Source: Rhizobium grahamii CCGE 502 (GTDB lineage: Bacteria; Pseudomonadota; Alphaproteobacteria; Rhizobiales; Rhizobiaceae). From it: DNA of 64,000 nt. Within the stretch, counting starts at the first letter, position 1. The number at the start of each line of letters is the position of its first letter. Both the position numbers and the translations under genes were made by a program. The DNA lies in assembly GCF_000298315.2 (NCBI RefSeq), contig NZ_AEYE02000028.1, forward strand, positions 1 through 64,000, in the 5' to 3' direction. The notes below the pieces were generated by a model, which did not search any database, was not told where the DNA came from, and saw only the letters and a program-made list of their open reading frames with translations. Below are positions 52,964 through 62,239 of the stretch, in pieces.

Positions 52964-54499
52964 ATGACACTGAACGGAAGCCTGCTTGTTGCAGGTACGG
53001 AGAAACGCGGGACGAACGGTGAGTTCCATGGGATCGAGGCAGCGACCGGAAAGGTCCTTCCCGTCTCGTTTGGTGGTGCGTCACGCGAGGATGTCGACGC
53101 CGCTGCGGCACAAGCCTGGGAAGCCCTTGCATCGTACCGCGAAACCGATCTTGGGAGCCGAGCGTCCTTCCTTGAGACAATTGCTGCGGAGATCGAGGCG
53201 ATTGGCGACGAGTTGATCGTACGCGCCATGTCGGAGACGGGCCTTCCCCGCGGAAGACTGGAAGGCGAGCGAAATCGCACGACGGGCCAGCTCCGCCTCT
53301 TTGCAAAGGAAGTCCGCGCGGGTCGCTTCCAGGAGCTGCGCTTCGATGAGGGCGATCCTTCGCGCAAGCCTGCTCCCAAGCTTGATCTGCGGCTTCGCAA
53401 TATCTCGGTTGGCCCCGTCGCTGTATTCGGTGCGTCGAATTTCCCGCTCGCCTTCTCGGTCGCTGGAGGAGACACGGCATCGGCCCTCGCTGCTGGCTGC
53501 CCCGTCGTCGTGAAGGCGCATTCGGCGCATCCGGGCACCTCAGAGCTGGTGGGACGGGCCGTGCAGCGGGCTGTCGCGGCCTGCCGACTTCATCCCGGCA
53601 CCTTCTCCCTACTTTTCGACACAGGCTTCGAGGTCGGCCAGCAGCTCGTCGCCGATCATCGAATTCGTGCCGTCGGCTTCACCGGGTCGCGCCGCGGCGG
53701 GACGGCCCTGATGGACATCGCATCTAAGCGGCGGCAGCCGATCCCCGTGTACGCCGAGATGAGCAGCATCAATCCCGTTATCCTGTTCCCGAACGCGCTC
53801 ACCCGAAACGTCGATGGCATAGCCTCGGCGTTCGTTTCGTCGCTGATCCTCGGCGCCGGGCAGTTCTGTACGAACCCAGGCCTTCTCCTTGCCGTCGATG
53901 GGGAAGCTCTCGATGCCTTCATCGCAAGAACCACGGAGCTTCTCCCCGACGTGGCGCCCCAGGCGATGCTGACCCCGTCGATCGCAAGGAACTTCTGCGA
54001 GGGAGTAGCGCGGCTTCGTGTCCATCCGGAAGTGCGCGCCATCGCGTCGGGAAAGCCGGGTTCCGAATTCGAAGGAACGGCCGCGCTGTTCGAGACGACA
54101 GCGGAAGCCTTACTCGCTCACGAGGAGCTTCAGAACGAGGTGTTTGGCGCCGCGGGCATTATAGTTCGCTGCCGCGATCTTGCCGAACTCGAGGCGGTCA
54201 TCAATGAACTCGAAGGACAGCTGACAGTCGCGCTTATCATCGACAACGACGACGAAGCCGATGCTCGCCGTTTCATTCCAAAACTGGAGATGCTCGCTGG
54301 CCGCCTCCTGGTAAACGGCTTCGGAACCGGGGTCGAAGTTTCTCCGGCAATGGTCCACGGCGGCCCCTACCCGGCCACCGCAGATGGCAGATCCACTTCG
54401 GTGGGCACGCTCGCCATCTACCGCTTCCTGCGACCTGTCTGCTACCAGGATTTTCCAGCCGGAATTCTGCCGCCTGCGCTCAGGGATCAGAATCTCTAA
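52964..54499 (+). CDS. Aldehyde dehydrogenase (2-ketoglutarate semialdehyde type)
   Basis: A cytoplasmic NAD(P)-dependent dehydrogenase of 511 residues. Seen: [34 protein letters not shown], the nucleotide-site [20 protein letters not shown] with the Glu region, and [10 protein letters not shown] with the catalytic Cys. The wording of these motifs is that of ketoglutarate-semialdehyde dehydrogenases, which finish pathways for pentoses, hydroxyproline or glucarate. AAAGGA precedes the ATG. No other gene of such a pathway is adjacent. It follows the ArsR gene. Confidence 0.9.
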   Translation: MTLNGSLLVAGTEKRGTNGEFHGIEAATGKVLPVSFGGASREDVDAAAAQAWEALASYRETDLGSRASFLETIAAEIEAIGDELIVRAMSETGLPRGRLEGERNRTTGQLRLFAKEVRAGRFQELRFDEGDPSRKPAPKLDLRLRNISVGPVAVFGASNFPLAFSVAGGDTASALAAGCPVVVKAHSAHPGTSELVGRAVQRAVAACRLHPGTFSLLFDTGFEVGQQLVADHRIRAVGFTGSRRGGTALMDIASKRRQPIPVYAEMSSINPVILFPNALTRNVDGIASAFVSSLILGAGQFCTNPGLLLAVDGEALDAFIARTTELLPDVAPQAMLTPSIARNFCEGVARLRVHPEVRAIASGKPGSEFEGTAALFETTAEALLAHEELQNEVFGAAGIIVRCRDLAELEAVINELEGQLTVALIIDNDDEADARRFIPKLEMLAGRLLVNGFGTGVEVSPAMVHGGPYPATADGRSTSVGTLAIYRFLRPVCYQDFPAGILPPALRDQNL

Positions 54500-54551
54500 G
54501 GCATCCGAACCTTCGACCCTCCTGCACGTTGAGGCGCAGGAGGAGATCCCC

Positions 54552-54725
54552 ATGGATTCCGAGAAGGAAAATTCGAAGTCCAAAAACCAAGAAGTCGCCC
54601 CAATTGGAGCGGCTTTGACTCCAGGCCTGATCCCGTTTTGGTCGCCTAAATGGAAGGGGTTTGCGGCAAGTCGCCAGTCGTCGCGAAAGCCACGCCCGGC
54701 CCCGCCCCCAATTTCAAAACCGTGA
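54552..54725 (+). CDS. Short hypothetical protein
   Basis: 57 residues with a strong site (AGGAGGAG) before the ATG. It starts MDSEKENSKSKNQEVAPIGA, then LTPGLIPFWSPKWKGFAASR and a Pro/Arg/Ser-rich end. Not recognised; no membrane segment. The good ribosome site supports translation, though the basic, low-complexity tail may mean a truncated frame. Confidence 0.45.
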   Translation: MDSEKENSKSKNQEVAPIGAALTPGLIPFWSPKWKGFAASRQSSRKPRPAPPPISKP

Positions 54726-54775
54726 CGTGAAATCATGGCATATGTTCGCTCGGCTCCAGAGATGTCGTCCCGCGG

Positions 54776-55468
54776 TCAGTCCAACAACCTCCGTATCGCC
54801 AAGATGCCTTTGGCGGTGTCTGACCAGGACTGGCGCCAAATCAGCAAGCCGACGCCGAGCACCGTCGCCAGGGTCAATGGGATTGGGCCAAGGAACCAAA
54901 AGGCTGCCGCCACGGTGAAGTAATAGGAGCGGACACCGACGCTGAACGATCGGAGTGCCGGGTTCAAGACCATCGTGAGCGCTTCTGTCCACGCAGTGAT
55001 ATCTCGCTCCTCCTGTCGAGACGGACTGGCGCCGATTGCGGCCAGGCAATAGTTCAGCTGCCGCACGGCCCAAATGAAATCGGACAGCCCCCGTAGAAGG
55101 GTGGCGATTATCAGCAGGACTTTTGTCTGGAACAGCCACGCTGGATCCTTGGCCGCGAACATCGCGATGAGGCCGTTGCCGTTGCCGTAGTTCGGTTCCA
55201 TGAACAGTGCACCACTGAGACCAACGATGACGATCAGGTTCGCGGATCCGAAGAAGGACGCCGAGTTGATCGTGTGCCCCAGGATGGCGGCGTCGCCAAT
55301 GAAGTTGTTGTCGCGGGTTAAGGTCTCCCGCATCCACGCAGATCGCACGCGAACCATATCGACTGAAAGGCTGTCGTTCGGCCGAGGCCAGCCCAGTGCC
55401 ATCAACGGCTCGATCGCAATCCAGACCAGTATGAAAAAGGTGATCGCAGCTATATTGAGCGCGTCCAT
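54776..55468 (-). CDS. DUF599 family membrane protein
   Basis: 230 residues with about four hydrophobic segments: AAITFFILVWIAIEPLMAL, ANLIVIVGLSGALFM, KVLLIIATLLRG and a C-terminal LGPIPLTLATVLGVGLLIW. RETLTRDNNFIGDAAILGHT and VRSYYFTVAAAFWFLGP are family landmarks. Its function is unknown; members lie in the inner membrane. AGGGGAACC precedes the ATG at 55468; the frame is open far upstream but in non-coding-like sequence. Confidence 0.85.
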   Translation of the reverse strand: MDALNIAAITFFILVWIAIEPLMALGWPRPNDSLSVDMVRVRSAWMRETLTRDNNFIGDAAILGHTINSASFFGSANLIVIVGLSGALFMEPNYGNGNGLIAMFAAKDPAWLFQTKVLLIIATLLRGLSDFIWAVRQLNYCLAAIGASPSRQEERDITAWTEALTMVLNPALRSFSVGVRSYYFTVAAAFWFLGPIPLTLATVLGVGLLIWRQSWSDTAKGILAIRRLLD

Positions 55469-55550
55469 GAGGTTCCCCTGCCGAGTTTGTCGGCACCCTA
55501 TCGCGCGCGTCGGTTTCCTCCAAGAGACCCACTTGCCGAAGCACTCGCCG

Positions 55551-55793
55551 CTATGGTTGCTCGCGCATACCTGGCATCGCCTCGCGCTGATCGGCGTCGA
55601 TGAGGTCGGCCGCCACCAAGAACGCGTCCGTGTGCTCGCGAGCGACTTCTCGTAGCGCCGCCAGGCTAGCGATGTCGTCACCCTGGAGGATGTCGAATTC
55701 GTGCAGTTTCTCGCGCTCGGCCTGGAGCCAATGGTCTTCGTGCCGATTCTGCGCCGCCCTCGGCTTCCCGGGCTCGCTCCAAACAAATTTCAT
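55551..55793 (-). CDS. DUF2934-like small protein
   Basis: 80 residues. The first part has RHEDHWLQAEREKLHEF, like the HxxDWLxAE core of DUF2934 proteins, followed by a helical SLAALREVAREHTDAFLVAA segment. DUF2934 proteins are short, of unknown function, often in rhizobial stress regions. There is no strong ribosome site before the ATG at 55793, so the start and the gene itself are uncertain. Confidence 0.5.
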   Translation of the reverse strand: MKFVWSEPGKPRAAQNRHEDHWLQAEREKLHEFDILQGDDIASLAALREVAREHTDAFLVAADLIDADQREAMPGMREQP

Positions 55794-55871
55794 GAAACGC
55801 TGAAGTTCGATGAACCGTTTTGCAGATCCTCCGTAAACGCTTTTGGGTATGCATTCGGCGAGGATCGGAAA

Positions 55872-56660
55872 TTGAATTACCTTCCGTTAGTTGGCATCGC
55901 GATCGGAATTTCATTGGCGATGGCGATCGCGTGGATGATCCAGCGGGCAACGAACAGGAGCGGCTGGATCGATTCCATATGGGCATTCACAGTAGGTCTC
56001 GCGGGTGCAGCCGCTGCCCTTGCATCATATGGGACCTTCCAAAGAAGACTCGCGATCGCCGTTCTAGTCTTGATCTGGTCAGTCCGCCTGGGTTTCCACA
56101 TTGCCGCGCGAATGCATGGGAAGGACGATGATCCCAGATATCGGAGCTTGATCGATGGCTGGGGAAGCAGCGCCGGATGGCGACTGTTTGTATTCCTTCA
56201 GATTCAAGCCGTGGCCGCTGTCGTGCTCACCGTTTCGGTATTTGTCGCCGCCTCTGGAAGCGGCGTGTTCCCTGGCAGGCTCGATATGGTCGCCATAGCG
56301 CTTGCCCTGCTGGCCATTGGTGGCGAAGCCCTTGCCGACTATCAACTAGCTCGGTTTCGCGGCACGGTAGAAGCCAGATCGCAGATTTGCGAACAAGGGC
56401 TCTGGCGCTACAGCCGGCATCCGAACTACTTCTTTGAATGGCTGTTCTGGTGCTCCCTTCCTGTTTTTGCCCTGCACGGCCCTGCGGTCATTGCCGCCTC
56501 GGCGGCCCCCATCCTCATGTATTGGCTTTTGGTGCACGTATCGGGCATCCCTCCACTGGAGGACCACATGGAGCGTTCTCGCGGTGAGTTATTCAGGGAG
56601 CTGAAGCGACGGGTCAACTCGTTTTTTCCAGGTCTTCCCAAAGGAGGAGCACAGAAATGA
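55872..56660 (+). CDS. DUF1295 family (steroid 5-alpha-reductase-like) membrane protein
   Basis: About 262 residues, inner membrane, with several helices and the diagnostic C-terminal block GLWRYSRHPNYFFEWLFWCS. The fold is that of isoprenylcysteine methyltransferase/5-alpha-reductase enzymes. I chose the TTG at 55872 (LNYLPLVGIAIG) because GAGG lies 8 bases upstream and the hydrophobic start follows directly; an earlier in-frame start at 55701 gives an unlikely N-terminus. The stop overlaps the methyltransferase start as ATGA. In other proteobacteria it travels with cyclopropane-fatty-acid genes. Confidence 0.85.
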   Translation: MNYLPLVGIAIGISLAMAIAWMIQRATNRSGWIDSIWAFTVGLAGAAAALASYGTFQRRLAIAVLVLIWSVRLGFHIAARMHGKDDDPRYRSLIDGWGSSAGWRLFVFLQIQAVAAVVLTVSVFVAASGSGVFPGRLDMVAIALALLAIGGEALADYQLARFRGTVEARSQICEQGLWRYSRHPNYFFEWLFWCSLPVFALHGPAVIAASAAPILMYWLLVHVSGIPPLEDHMERSRGELFRELKRRVNSFFPGLPKGGAQK

Positions 56661-57688
56661 ATTTACTGGCACTCGCTATAAATTCCGCGGAGCGCGCTCC
56701 TCTCACGGACACACTAGCCAAGGTCGGCATCGCCGCGCTTTGCGCCCGTTCCAATCGCGCGCTCTCGAAGTTGCCGCAGGACCATGAGCCGCGGTTCGCC
56801 GCCGCGATGAATGACTTCCCGATAGCGATGCATACGGAAGCAGCCAATCGTCAGCACTACGATATACCGGCGCCCTTCTTCGAGACCGTCTTGGGGTCGC
56901 GAAAGAAATATTCATGCTGCCTCTATCCGGGAGCCAACGTATCGTTGGATGAGGCGGAAGAATACGCGTTGGCGGAAACCTGTCGGAACGCCGGAGTGAC
57001 AGATGGGATGAGAATACTGGAGTTAGGTTCCGGCTGGGGTTCTCTCTCCCTTTACATCGCCAGCAGGTTCCCTAACACGCGCGTTACATCGGTTTCTAAT
57101 TCCAGATCACAGCGCGAATATATCCTAGGGCGAGGGGTGGAGCTCGGGTTAACGAACCTCACCGTCGTCACCGCCGACGTCAACATGTTTCAAACCAATG
57201 AACTCTTCGATCGCGTAGTGTCGGTGGAAATGTTCGAGCATATGTCGAACTGGCAGCGATTACTCGCACAAATCCGCGGTTGGCTGAGCCCGATCGGGAA
57301 GCTCTTCATTCACGTTTTTACTCATCGAGCCAGGTCCTACCGTTTTGACCAATCCGATCCCGCCGATTGGATTGCACGCCACTTTTTTACAGGTGGGGTG
57401 ATGCCGGCGCGAGATTTGCCACACCGTTTTCCAAATCTGTTCGACGTGGAAAACGAAGTGCACTGGTCGGGACTTCACTACCAAAACACCGCACTCGATT
57501 GGCTGGCGAACTTCGACAGGGATATTGAAAAGATTCGGCCGATCCTGTCGACGGTTTATGGCCCCCGCCATGCATCCCTGTGGCAGAGACGCTGGCGGTT
57601 GTTCTTTCTTTCGACGGCTGGCCTATTCGGATTTGACAATGGATCGGTCTGGGGCGTCGGCCAATACCTTATGGCACCGGTAAGATGA
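56657..57688 (+). CDS. Cyclopropane-fatty-acyl-phospholipid-synthase-like methyltransferase
   Basis: 343 residues. The SAM site reads ILELGSGWGSLSLYIA. Family landmarks are NRQHYDIPAPFFETVLG, KYSCCLYPGA, VVSVEMFEHM and GGVMPARDLPHRF. It adds methylene or methyl groups to unsaturated lipid chains or related substrates; this compact type is often found beside DUF1295 genes in singlet-oxygen or lipid-stress operons. The ATG overlaps the upstream stop and the stop overlaps the next start, both as ATGA. Confidence 0.9.
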   Translation: MNLLALAINSAERAPLTDTLAKVGIAALCARSNRALSKLPQDHEPRFAAAMNDFPIAMHTEAANRQHYDIPAPFFETVLGSRKKYSCCLYPGANVSLDEAEEYALAETCRNAGVTDGMRILELGSGWGSLSLYIASRFPNTRVTSVSNSRSQREYILGRGVELGLTNLTVVTADVNMFQTNELFDRVVSVEMFEHMSNWQRLLAQIRGWLSPIGKLFIHVFTHRARSYRFDQSDPADWIARHFFTGGVMPARDLPHRFPNLFDVENEVHWSGLHYQNTALDWLANFDRDIEKIRPILSTVYGPRHASLWQRRWRLFFLSTAGLFGFDNGSVWGVGQYLMAPVR

Positions 57689-58203
57689 CCGAAGGGCAAC
57701 CAGAACCAGATGCCCTTACCGGCAACACGATGATGATTGCCTTGATCATTTTGGCAAACAAGCCGTTCTATCCAATCTACGTCTGGCTGTTTGTAGGATC
57801 CGGATTCGTCCTGTCGCTCGTCACTCTCGCCTCGCTACCTCTCTTTGCGGCGGTAGCTTTCCTCGCCAAGAGGTCCGACATCTGGGGACGGGCTGCCCTC
57901 CCGATTTTAGGCACACTTGATACGACCCTCATATCCCTCCTCTTCGGCAAGGGGTCAGGTACTATGCTCTTCTTCGCGCCCTGGATGATGTTGGCCAGCC
58001 TCTCCTTCCGAGCTGGCGAGACCAGAATGCAATACTGCATCGTTGTCCTTGTCTTGGTCGCTTTCGCTTGCACCTGGCGGCTGGTGGGGGGAGCCGCGTT
58101 TGCCTGGACCGGCGCGCAAATCGAGACCTTATTGAACATAAACGCCCTTTCGGTCGCATGCCTGATGACCCTGATTGGCCTGCGATATGTGCCTCGAGGT
58201 TGA
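57685..58203 (+). CDS. Hypothetical membrane protein in the lipid operon
   Basis: 172 residues with about four hydrophobic segments: YVWLFVGSGFVLSLVTLASL, LFAAVAFLA, FFAPWMMLASL and CIVVLVLVAFACTW. Not assigned to a family. Coupled to the methyltransferase gene by an ATGA overlap, so it probably serves the same lipid-modification or envelope function. Its position resembles that of unnamed membrane genes in other DUF1295-cfa operons. Confidence 0.8.
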   Translation: MTEGQPEPDALTGNTMMIALIILANKPFYPIYVWLFVGSGFVLSLVTLASLPLFAAVAFLAKRSDIWGRAALPILGTLDTTLISLLFGKGSGTMLFFAPWMMLASLSFRAGETRMQYCIVVLVLVAFACTWRLVGGAAFAWTGAQIETLLNINALSVACLMTLIGLRYVPRG

Positions 58204-58235
58204 AGGTTCTGCCAACGCATGCCACGGAGAAAGCG

Positions 58236-58760
58236 ATGAATTTGATATCAGCGCGATATTTAATAGCGCCGATTTTGGCTAGCTTAGCATTCTGGAACGC
58301 GCAGGCATCAGCAGCTGAGCGTAGTCTTCGAATTGGTCTCGATCACTACAGTGGCACTTGGCTCGAGGTCGCGCGGCGTCCGATGGCTCTGACAGATGGA
58401 TGCGTAGCAGGCTATTCAACATACAAGCGAAGCGGTGCGTCCGCGGTCTCGGTTGAGGACGGCTGCCGCGTGGGAAAGCCAACTGGCAAGCTTCGACAAG
58501 TTCACGGCGATGGACGAATTTTGGATTATGGCAATACGAACGGGGCGATGCGTGTAAGATACCCGTTTTTTATCGTTTACGAATACCAAATTCTATACAA
58601 GGCTGCCGACCAAAGCTGGTTCATCAGTGCGGACCCGCAAAGGTACAATCTCTGGATATACTCCCGGCGCGTTCCGAATTCCGCGGAGCTTCGGCGAATG
58701 GTGTCGAAAGCCAAAGAACTGGGCTACGATGTTCACAAACTGGAATTCCCGGCCCAATGA
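58236..58760 (+). CDS. Lipocalin family protein (Blc-like)
   Basis: 174 residues with a Sec signal peptide (cleavage likely near ASA before AERS). The lipocalin signature GTWLEVARRP near the start of the mature protein and the closing YNLWIYSRRVPNSAE are typical of bacterial Blc. The signal sequence has no obvious lipobox Cys. Such proteins bind lipids or fatty acids in the envelope. GGAG lies 6 bases before the ATG. It closes the lipid operon. Confidence 0.85.
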   Translation: MNLISARYLIAPILASLAFWNAQASAAERSLRIGLDHYSGTWLEVARRPMALTDGCVAGYSTYKRSGASAVSVEDGCRVGKPTGKLRQVHGDGRILDYGNTNGAMRVRYPFFIVYEYQILYKAADQSWFISADPQRYNLWIYSRRVPNSAELRRMVSKAKELGYDVHKLEFPAQ

Positions 58761-59407
58761 GAACGAGCATCGGAACTGAGCCACCACGGCATGCGCCGAT
58801 CCCTGATACCGGTGGCCGCTTCGGGACAAGGCGGCAGGGGTTCCAGGCTCCGGAAGGAATGGTGAATAGCAGGATTTGCGTCCGGCGGAACACCGGTAGC
58901 GTTTCACGCCGCGCCATTCGCCGAATGTCATATCCATTCCAGAACATGGGACACGCTGCGAGCGCTTTGCGCGTCACACCAGGTATTCAGGACCGGTAAA
59001 CTACTCCTGACCTCGTCAATATGCTCAGCACGGCGATTCTTTGCCGGAGAGAAAGCGCATAGTTCAGTAGCGTACCAAAGCGATGGAAGGAATATCTCGA
59101 GGACGATCCGGAAATTTGAGCGAGCGCTGCACCTCGCATCATGTAAGCTCTCGACAGGCGTATGTTTGGTTCCGATACCTTCAACGGTATCGCCTCATGG
59201 ACCGAGATCAGGCTTCGGAGGAATTTCGAGCTGACGTCTCCCTAATCTCTCCACAATGATGGATGCATGTGGGCAAGGATCTTCTGCCAACATTCCAGCG
59301 AGAGGCTCGGCAGAACCCCGCCTCCGCTTCTTTATCCAGGATCGCAGCGTAGTCACGTACGTTGCGGGACACTGGGGCGGCAGGGTCACATACACAAGGA
59401 GCATGTC
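58761..59407. other. Gene-poor stretch after the lipocalin gene
   Basis: About 650 bases with no recognised gene. Frames on both strands are short and lack sites. No T-run hairpin was found after the lipocalin stop. A promoter for the short gene at 59408 should lie near 59340-59400. Confidence 0.4.
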
Positions 59408-59641
59408 ATGTCGATACCATTCGAGCCGACTATCCCAGTGCCACCGATGCCGCTCGGCGATCCCCTTATTGATCTAGACCGCATACCAGGCGACCAACAA
59501 CTGCCCCATCCGGACCAGACGATGGAGACCAGCCAGTGGATCATCGACGATCATCGACAAGCCCATCGGATGCTACGATCAATTCGCCATCCGCGCGGAA
59601 ATCTATCATTCACGCTCGGAGGTAGGGTCCATCATGACTGA
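59408..59641 (+). CDS. Short hypothetical protein
   Basis: 77 residues, not recognised: MSIPFEPTIPVPPMPLGDPL, then MDRTMETSQWIIDD-like HPDQTMETSQWIIDDHRQAH and a basic end. It has a good site (AAGGAG, 6 bases before the ATG) and overlaps the next gene by 8 bases, which supports real translation. Pro-rich N-terminus; no membrane segment. Confidence 0.55.
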   Translation: MSIPFEPTIPVPPMPLGDPLIDLDRIPGDQQLPHPDQTMETSQWIIDDHRQAHRMLRSIRHPRGNLSFTLGGRVHHD

Positions 59642-59909
59642 GAGCGGCAAAAAGCAGACTTCTGACCCGGCGTTTGCATCTTCCGAGGCTTTCGACTTTT
59701 GGAAATTCGACACCAGTCTCTTCAGATTGTCGGTTGATGAACTCTTTCATTTGATGAAGACGCTCGACGAGGAGGCGTCTGCGGCCGTTGGAGACGATTT
59801 CGACGATAGTGAACTATTCGCCCGGATTGAAATGGTGGAAACGCAAATCGAAAAGCGCTACCCAGGTCGAGCGATGACGCCCTACAAGCAGTGGTTAGCG
59901 CAGCATTAG
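59634..59909 (+). CDS. Hypothetical protein
   Basis: 91 residues, acidic and mostly helical: FDFWKFDTSLFRLSVDELFH, then MKTLDEEASAAVGDDFDDSE and IEKRYPGRAMTPYKQWLAQH. No signal or membrane segment; not recognised. GGAGG precedes the ATG and the start lies within the end of the previous gene, so the two are translationally linked. Confidence 0.6.
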   Translation: MTESGKKQTSDPAFASSEAFDFWKFDTSLFRLSVDELFHLMKTLDEEASAAVGDDFDDSELFARIEMVETQIEKRYPGRAMTPYKQWLAQH

Positions 59910-60322
59910 CTCCAACGGATGCCAACGTGGATCTGGGGTCCAAAGTTGATCGTAGGGCTTCAACTTTCAGACAAAGAGCATCGCGAGCTGCGCAGAGTTG
60001 GACGCAGCCAACAAACCACCTCCGACTCGAGGTAAACACAGTTGCGCACTCGTCACGAGATGCCGGGCTCCCGTCGACCATTCGTAAACGACCTTCGATC
60101 TGCCGAGGGTCGCTATCGGCGAGGGCTATCCTTTGGTCCTCTTGAGCCGAGCCACTCACACGTTCGCAACAAATGCTCAGCGTTTTCGTGAGGAGTCGAC
60201 AGGTAATTGGCATTAGAAATGTATCAGAAGGGTTGCTTTGTTCTCTATCGTACCCACAGCCATTGACAGTTACTGGCGTGGTATATTTCGGGCTCCCTAA
60301 GTAAATTGAATTGGAAGCACCG
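59910..60322. other. Intergenic stretch
   Basis: About 410 bases without a recognised gene; short frames lack sites and similarity. The part from 60210 to 60310 is A/T-richer and may hold the promoter of the next small gene. Confidence 0.35.
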
Positions 60323-60529
60323 ATGCCACGCGTTTCGTATGCGTTAAATATAGTCGACGACTTCCAGCCCCTGTTCGAAGCATTATCGGAGTGGTGCCGG
60401 GAGCAGAAAATCAACGCAGATAGCCTCGCGGGAAGTGCCGCAGCGTCAAGATTGTTCGACTTCGTAGATCAAGGCTGTAGTTCGAAAACTCAGCTGCTCG
60501 AGGCTATGCGCTCTGAGCTCTCGCACTAG
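60323..60529 (+). CDS. Short hypothetical protein
   Basis: 68 residues: MPRVSYALNIVDDFQPLFEA, then CREQKINADSLAGSAAASRL and LFDFVDQGCSSKTQLLEAMR. Helical, without signal peptide; not recognised. GGAAG lies about 5 bases before the ATG at 60323; an in-frame TTG at 60311 is a possible earlier start. Confidence 0.5.
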   Translation: MPRVSYALNIVDDFQPLFEALSEWCREQKINADSLAGSAAASRLFDFVDQGCSSKTQLLEAMRSELSH

Positions 60530-60913
60530 CCGTCTTCCGCACGGCGCGACTTCTCTGGAAAGAGCGGCGTCGATGTTCGGCAGTTTTCGCGACGGCCATC
60601 GATCAATCTGCTCCGGCCGGGGGGTCCGGTCGGCAGGCTACAGAAGGTGGAGTTTCCGTTAAAGGAAGTGTCCGCGTGCTGATCTGCGGTCACCGTTCCG
60701 ATCGATTTGATCATTTGATCCTGGTGAGAAAATAGCGCGCGCAACAAAACGGTTTCGACTTGGAACCATGAGAACGAAGTAAGGTTTGATGAATACCAAT
60801 CGCACCAGAAAATGGTGCGGCGGGTGCGAGGGTGACACGCTGATCTGCGAATAATTCATCGTGACGCGCTAAGCAAATTCCCAACCCCAACCGACCGAAA
60901 AAGGAATTTTCCC
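60530..60913. other. Intergenic stretch before yciE-like gene
   Basis: About 380 bases with no recognised gene. The last 100 bases should carry the promoter of the ferritin-like gene, perhaps a general-stress type. GGGGTCCGGTCGG at 60620-60633 lies near a GC-rich patch, but no clear terminator is present. Confidence 0.35.
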
Positions 60914-61411
60914 ATGGCAGAGTCCAAAGACCTCAGTGATCTCCTGTACGAAACCTTGAAGGACATCTACTTCGCGGAAAAGCAGATCCTGACCGCGCTT
61001 CCGAAAATGGCGCAAGCAGCCCAGTCTGCTGAACTGAAGGAGGCATTCGAGACGCATGAAGACCAGACTGCGATCCATGTCGAACGCCTTGAACAGGTCT
61101 TCGAACTGATTGGTCAGCCCGCCGAACAGAAAACCTGCAATGCGATCCTCGGAATTATCGAGGAAGGTAAAGAGGTAATGTCGGACTTCGAGGGAACGGA
61201 CGCGCTTGATCCTGGTCTTCTCGCTGGTGCCCAGGCGGTGGAACACTACGAGATCAGCAGGTACGGGACGATGGTAAGCTGGGCGACGTCACTCGGGCTG
61301 GACGAAGTCGCCCAGTTGCTCGCCCAAACTCTGGAGGAAGAGGAAGAGACTGATCAATTGCTGACGGAGATCGCCGAGACCACGGTCAACGTCCAAGCTG
61401 CGGCTGAATGA
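60914..61411 (+). CDS. Ferritin-like DUF892 protein (YciE/YciF family)
   Basis: A four-helix-bundle protein of 165 residues. It opens LSDLLYETLKDIYFAEKQIL, and carries acidic/His residues typical of the di-iron site (EAFETHEDQTAIHVERLEQV and AVEHYEISRYG). YciE/YciF proteins are general-stress proteins of unclear biochemical role. AAGGAA precedes the ATG. It stands alone. Confidence 0.92.
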   Translation: MAESKDLSDLLYETLKDIYFAEKQILTALPKMAQAAQSAELKEAFETHEDQTAIHVERLEQVFELIGQPAEQKTCNAILGIIEEGKEVMSDFEGTDALDPGLLAGAQAVEHYEISRYGTMVSWATSLGLDEVAQLLAQTLEEEEETDQLLTEIAETTVNVQAAAE

Positions 61412-61459
61412 CAGTCACCATAAGAGTATCCCCTTTGTCCAAAGCACGTTAAAACACGA

Positions 61460-61493
61460 ACACCGGCCGCTAGCGAAAATTGGTGGCCGGTGT
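61460..61493. terminator. Possible bidirectional terminator hairpin
   Basis: ACACCGGCC and GGCCGGTGT form a perfect 9-bp stem with a 16-base loop between the rightward yciE-like gene and the leftward esterase gene. On the minus strand TTTT follows the stem after a few bases; on the plus strand the run is weak. The position between convergent genes suits a terminator, but the long loop lowers confidence. Confidence 0.4.
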
Positions 61494-61645
61494 CCCCCGG
61501 TTTAAAGATCAATTGGCAAGCTTCTTTGTCGCCCTCCCTCCCCATATCGGCAGTCGAACACGATCGCACCATCCTGGCTGTTCGTAGCGCGTCGGAGCAC
61601 GTTGCGGCGCGCGTGCTATTGTGTTGCCCGCGAGCTGAGCTGCCC

Positions 61646-62239
61646 CTAGGCGAGGGATTTTTGGAGAAAGGCCAGTGCCCTCCTGGCGCCTGTTTGGGAA
61701 ATGGTGTGGCCGACGCCAGGTTCGATATCAAGTTCTACCTTGAAGCCTGCAATGCGGAGTTGCATAGCCGCGCTTGTGGAGGTCGCCGCCGGTATAGACC
61801 TGTCATTTTGCCCATGAACCAGGAGAATGGGCGTGCTTTTGCTGTCACTGGAAACCGGTTGTGGCGGTAGCAGTCCAGCAAATGACACCAATGCGCCGAT
61901 CTGCCATCGTCCTGAGGCAATTCCATCTAGAGCGATAATCGCGCCCTGGGAGACCCCGACGAAGGCTACTCGATGATGAGCCTCCTGAAAGCCTTCGGTT
62001 TTCAAAATGCCGTTGATCAACGCATCGAAAGCACCGCGAACAGTCCGGATTCGATCCGGGGAGAGCGGATTGCCCTCAACGCTGAACCATTGGTGACCTT
62101 GGCTACGAAGGTAGGGTGCGTTAGGCGTGGCGAAGCGAGCGTCGGGCAATGTGGATCGCCATGAGGACGCCAATGGCAGGAGTTGGCTGCCCGAGGCTCC
62201 AATTCCATGCAGGAAAATGACCAAGATTTTCGCGGACAT
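61646..62239 (-). CDS. Phospholipase/carboxylesterase family alpha/beta hydrolase
   Basis: 197 residues, cytoplasmic. Seen: LVIFLHGIGASGSQLLPLAS (oxyanion region), the nucleophile VGVSQGAIIALDG, an acid in LVHGQNDRSIPAA and the His in EPGVGHTIS. This is the layout of the YpfH/carboxylesterase-2 group. I chose the ATG at 62239 (MSAKILV) with GAGG upstream; the frame extends to 62284. Substrate unknown. Confidence 0.88.
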   Translation of the reverse strand: MSAKILVIFLHGIGASGSQLLPLASSWRSTLPDARFATPNAPYLRSQGHQWFSVEGNPLSPDRIRTVRGAFDALINGILKTEGFQEAHHRVAFVGVSQGAIIALDGIASGRWQIGALVSFAGLLPPQPVSSDSKSTPILLVHGQNDRSIPAATSTSAAMQLRIAGFKVELDIEPGVGHTISQTGARRALAFLQKSLA

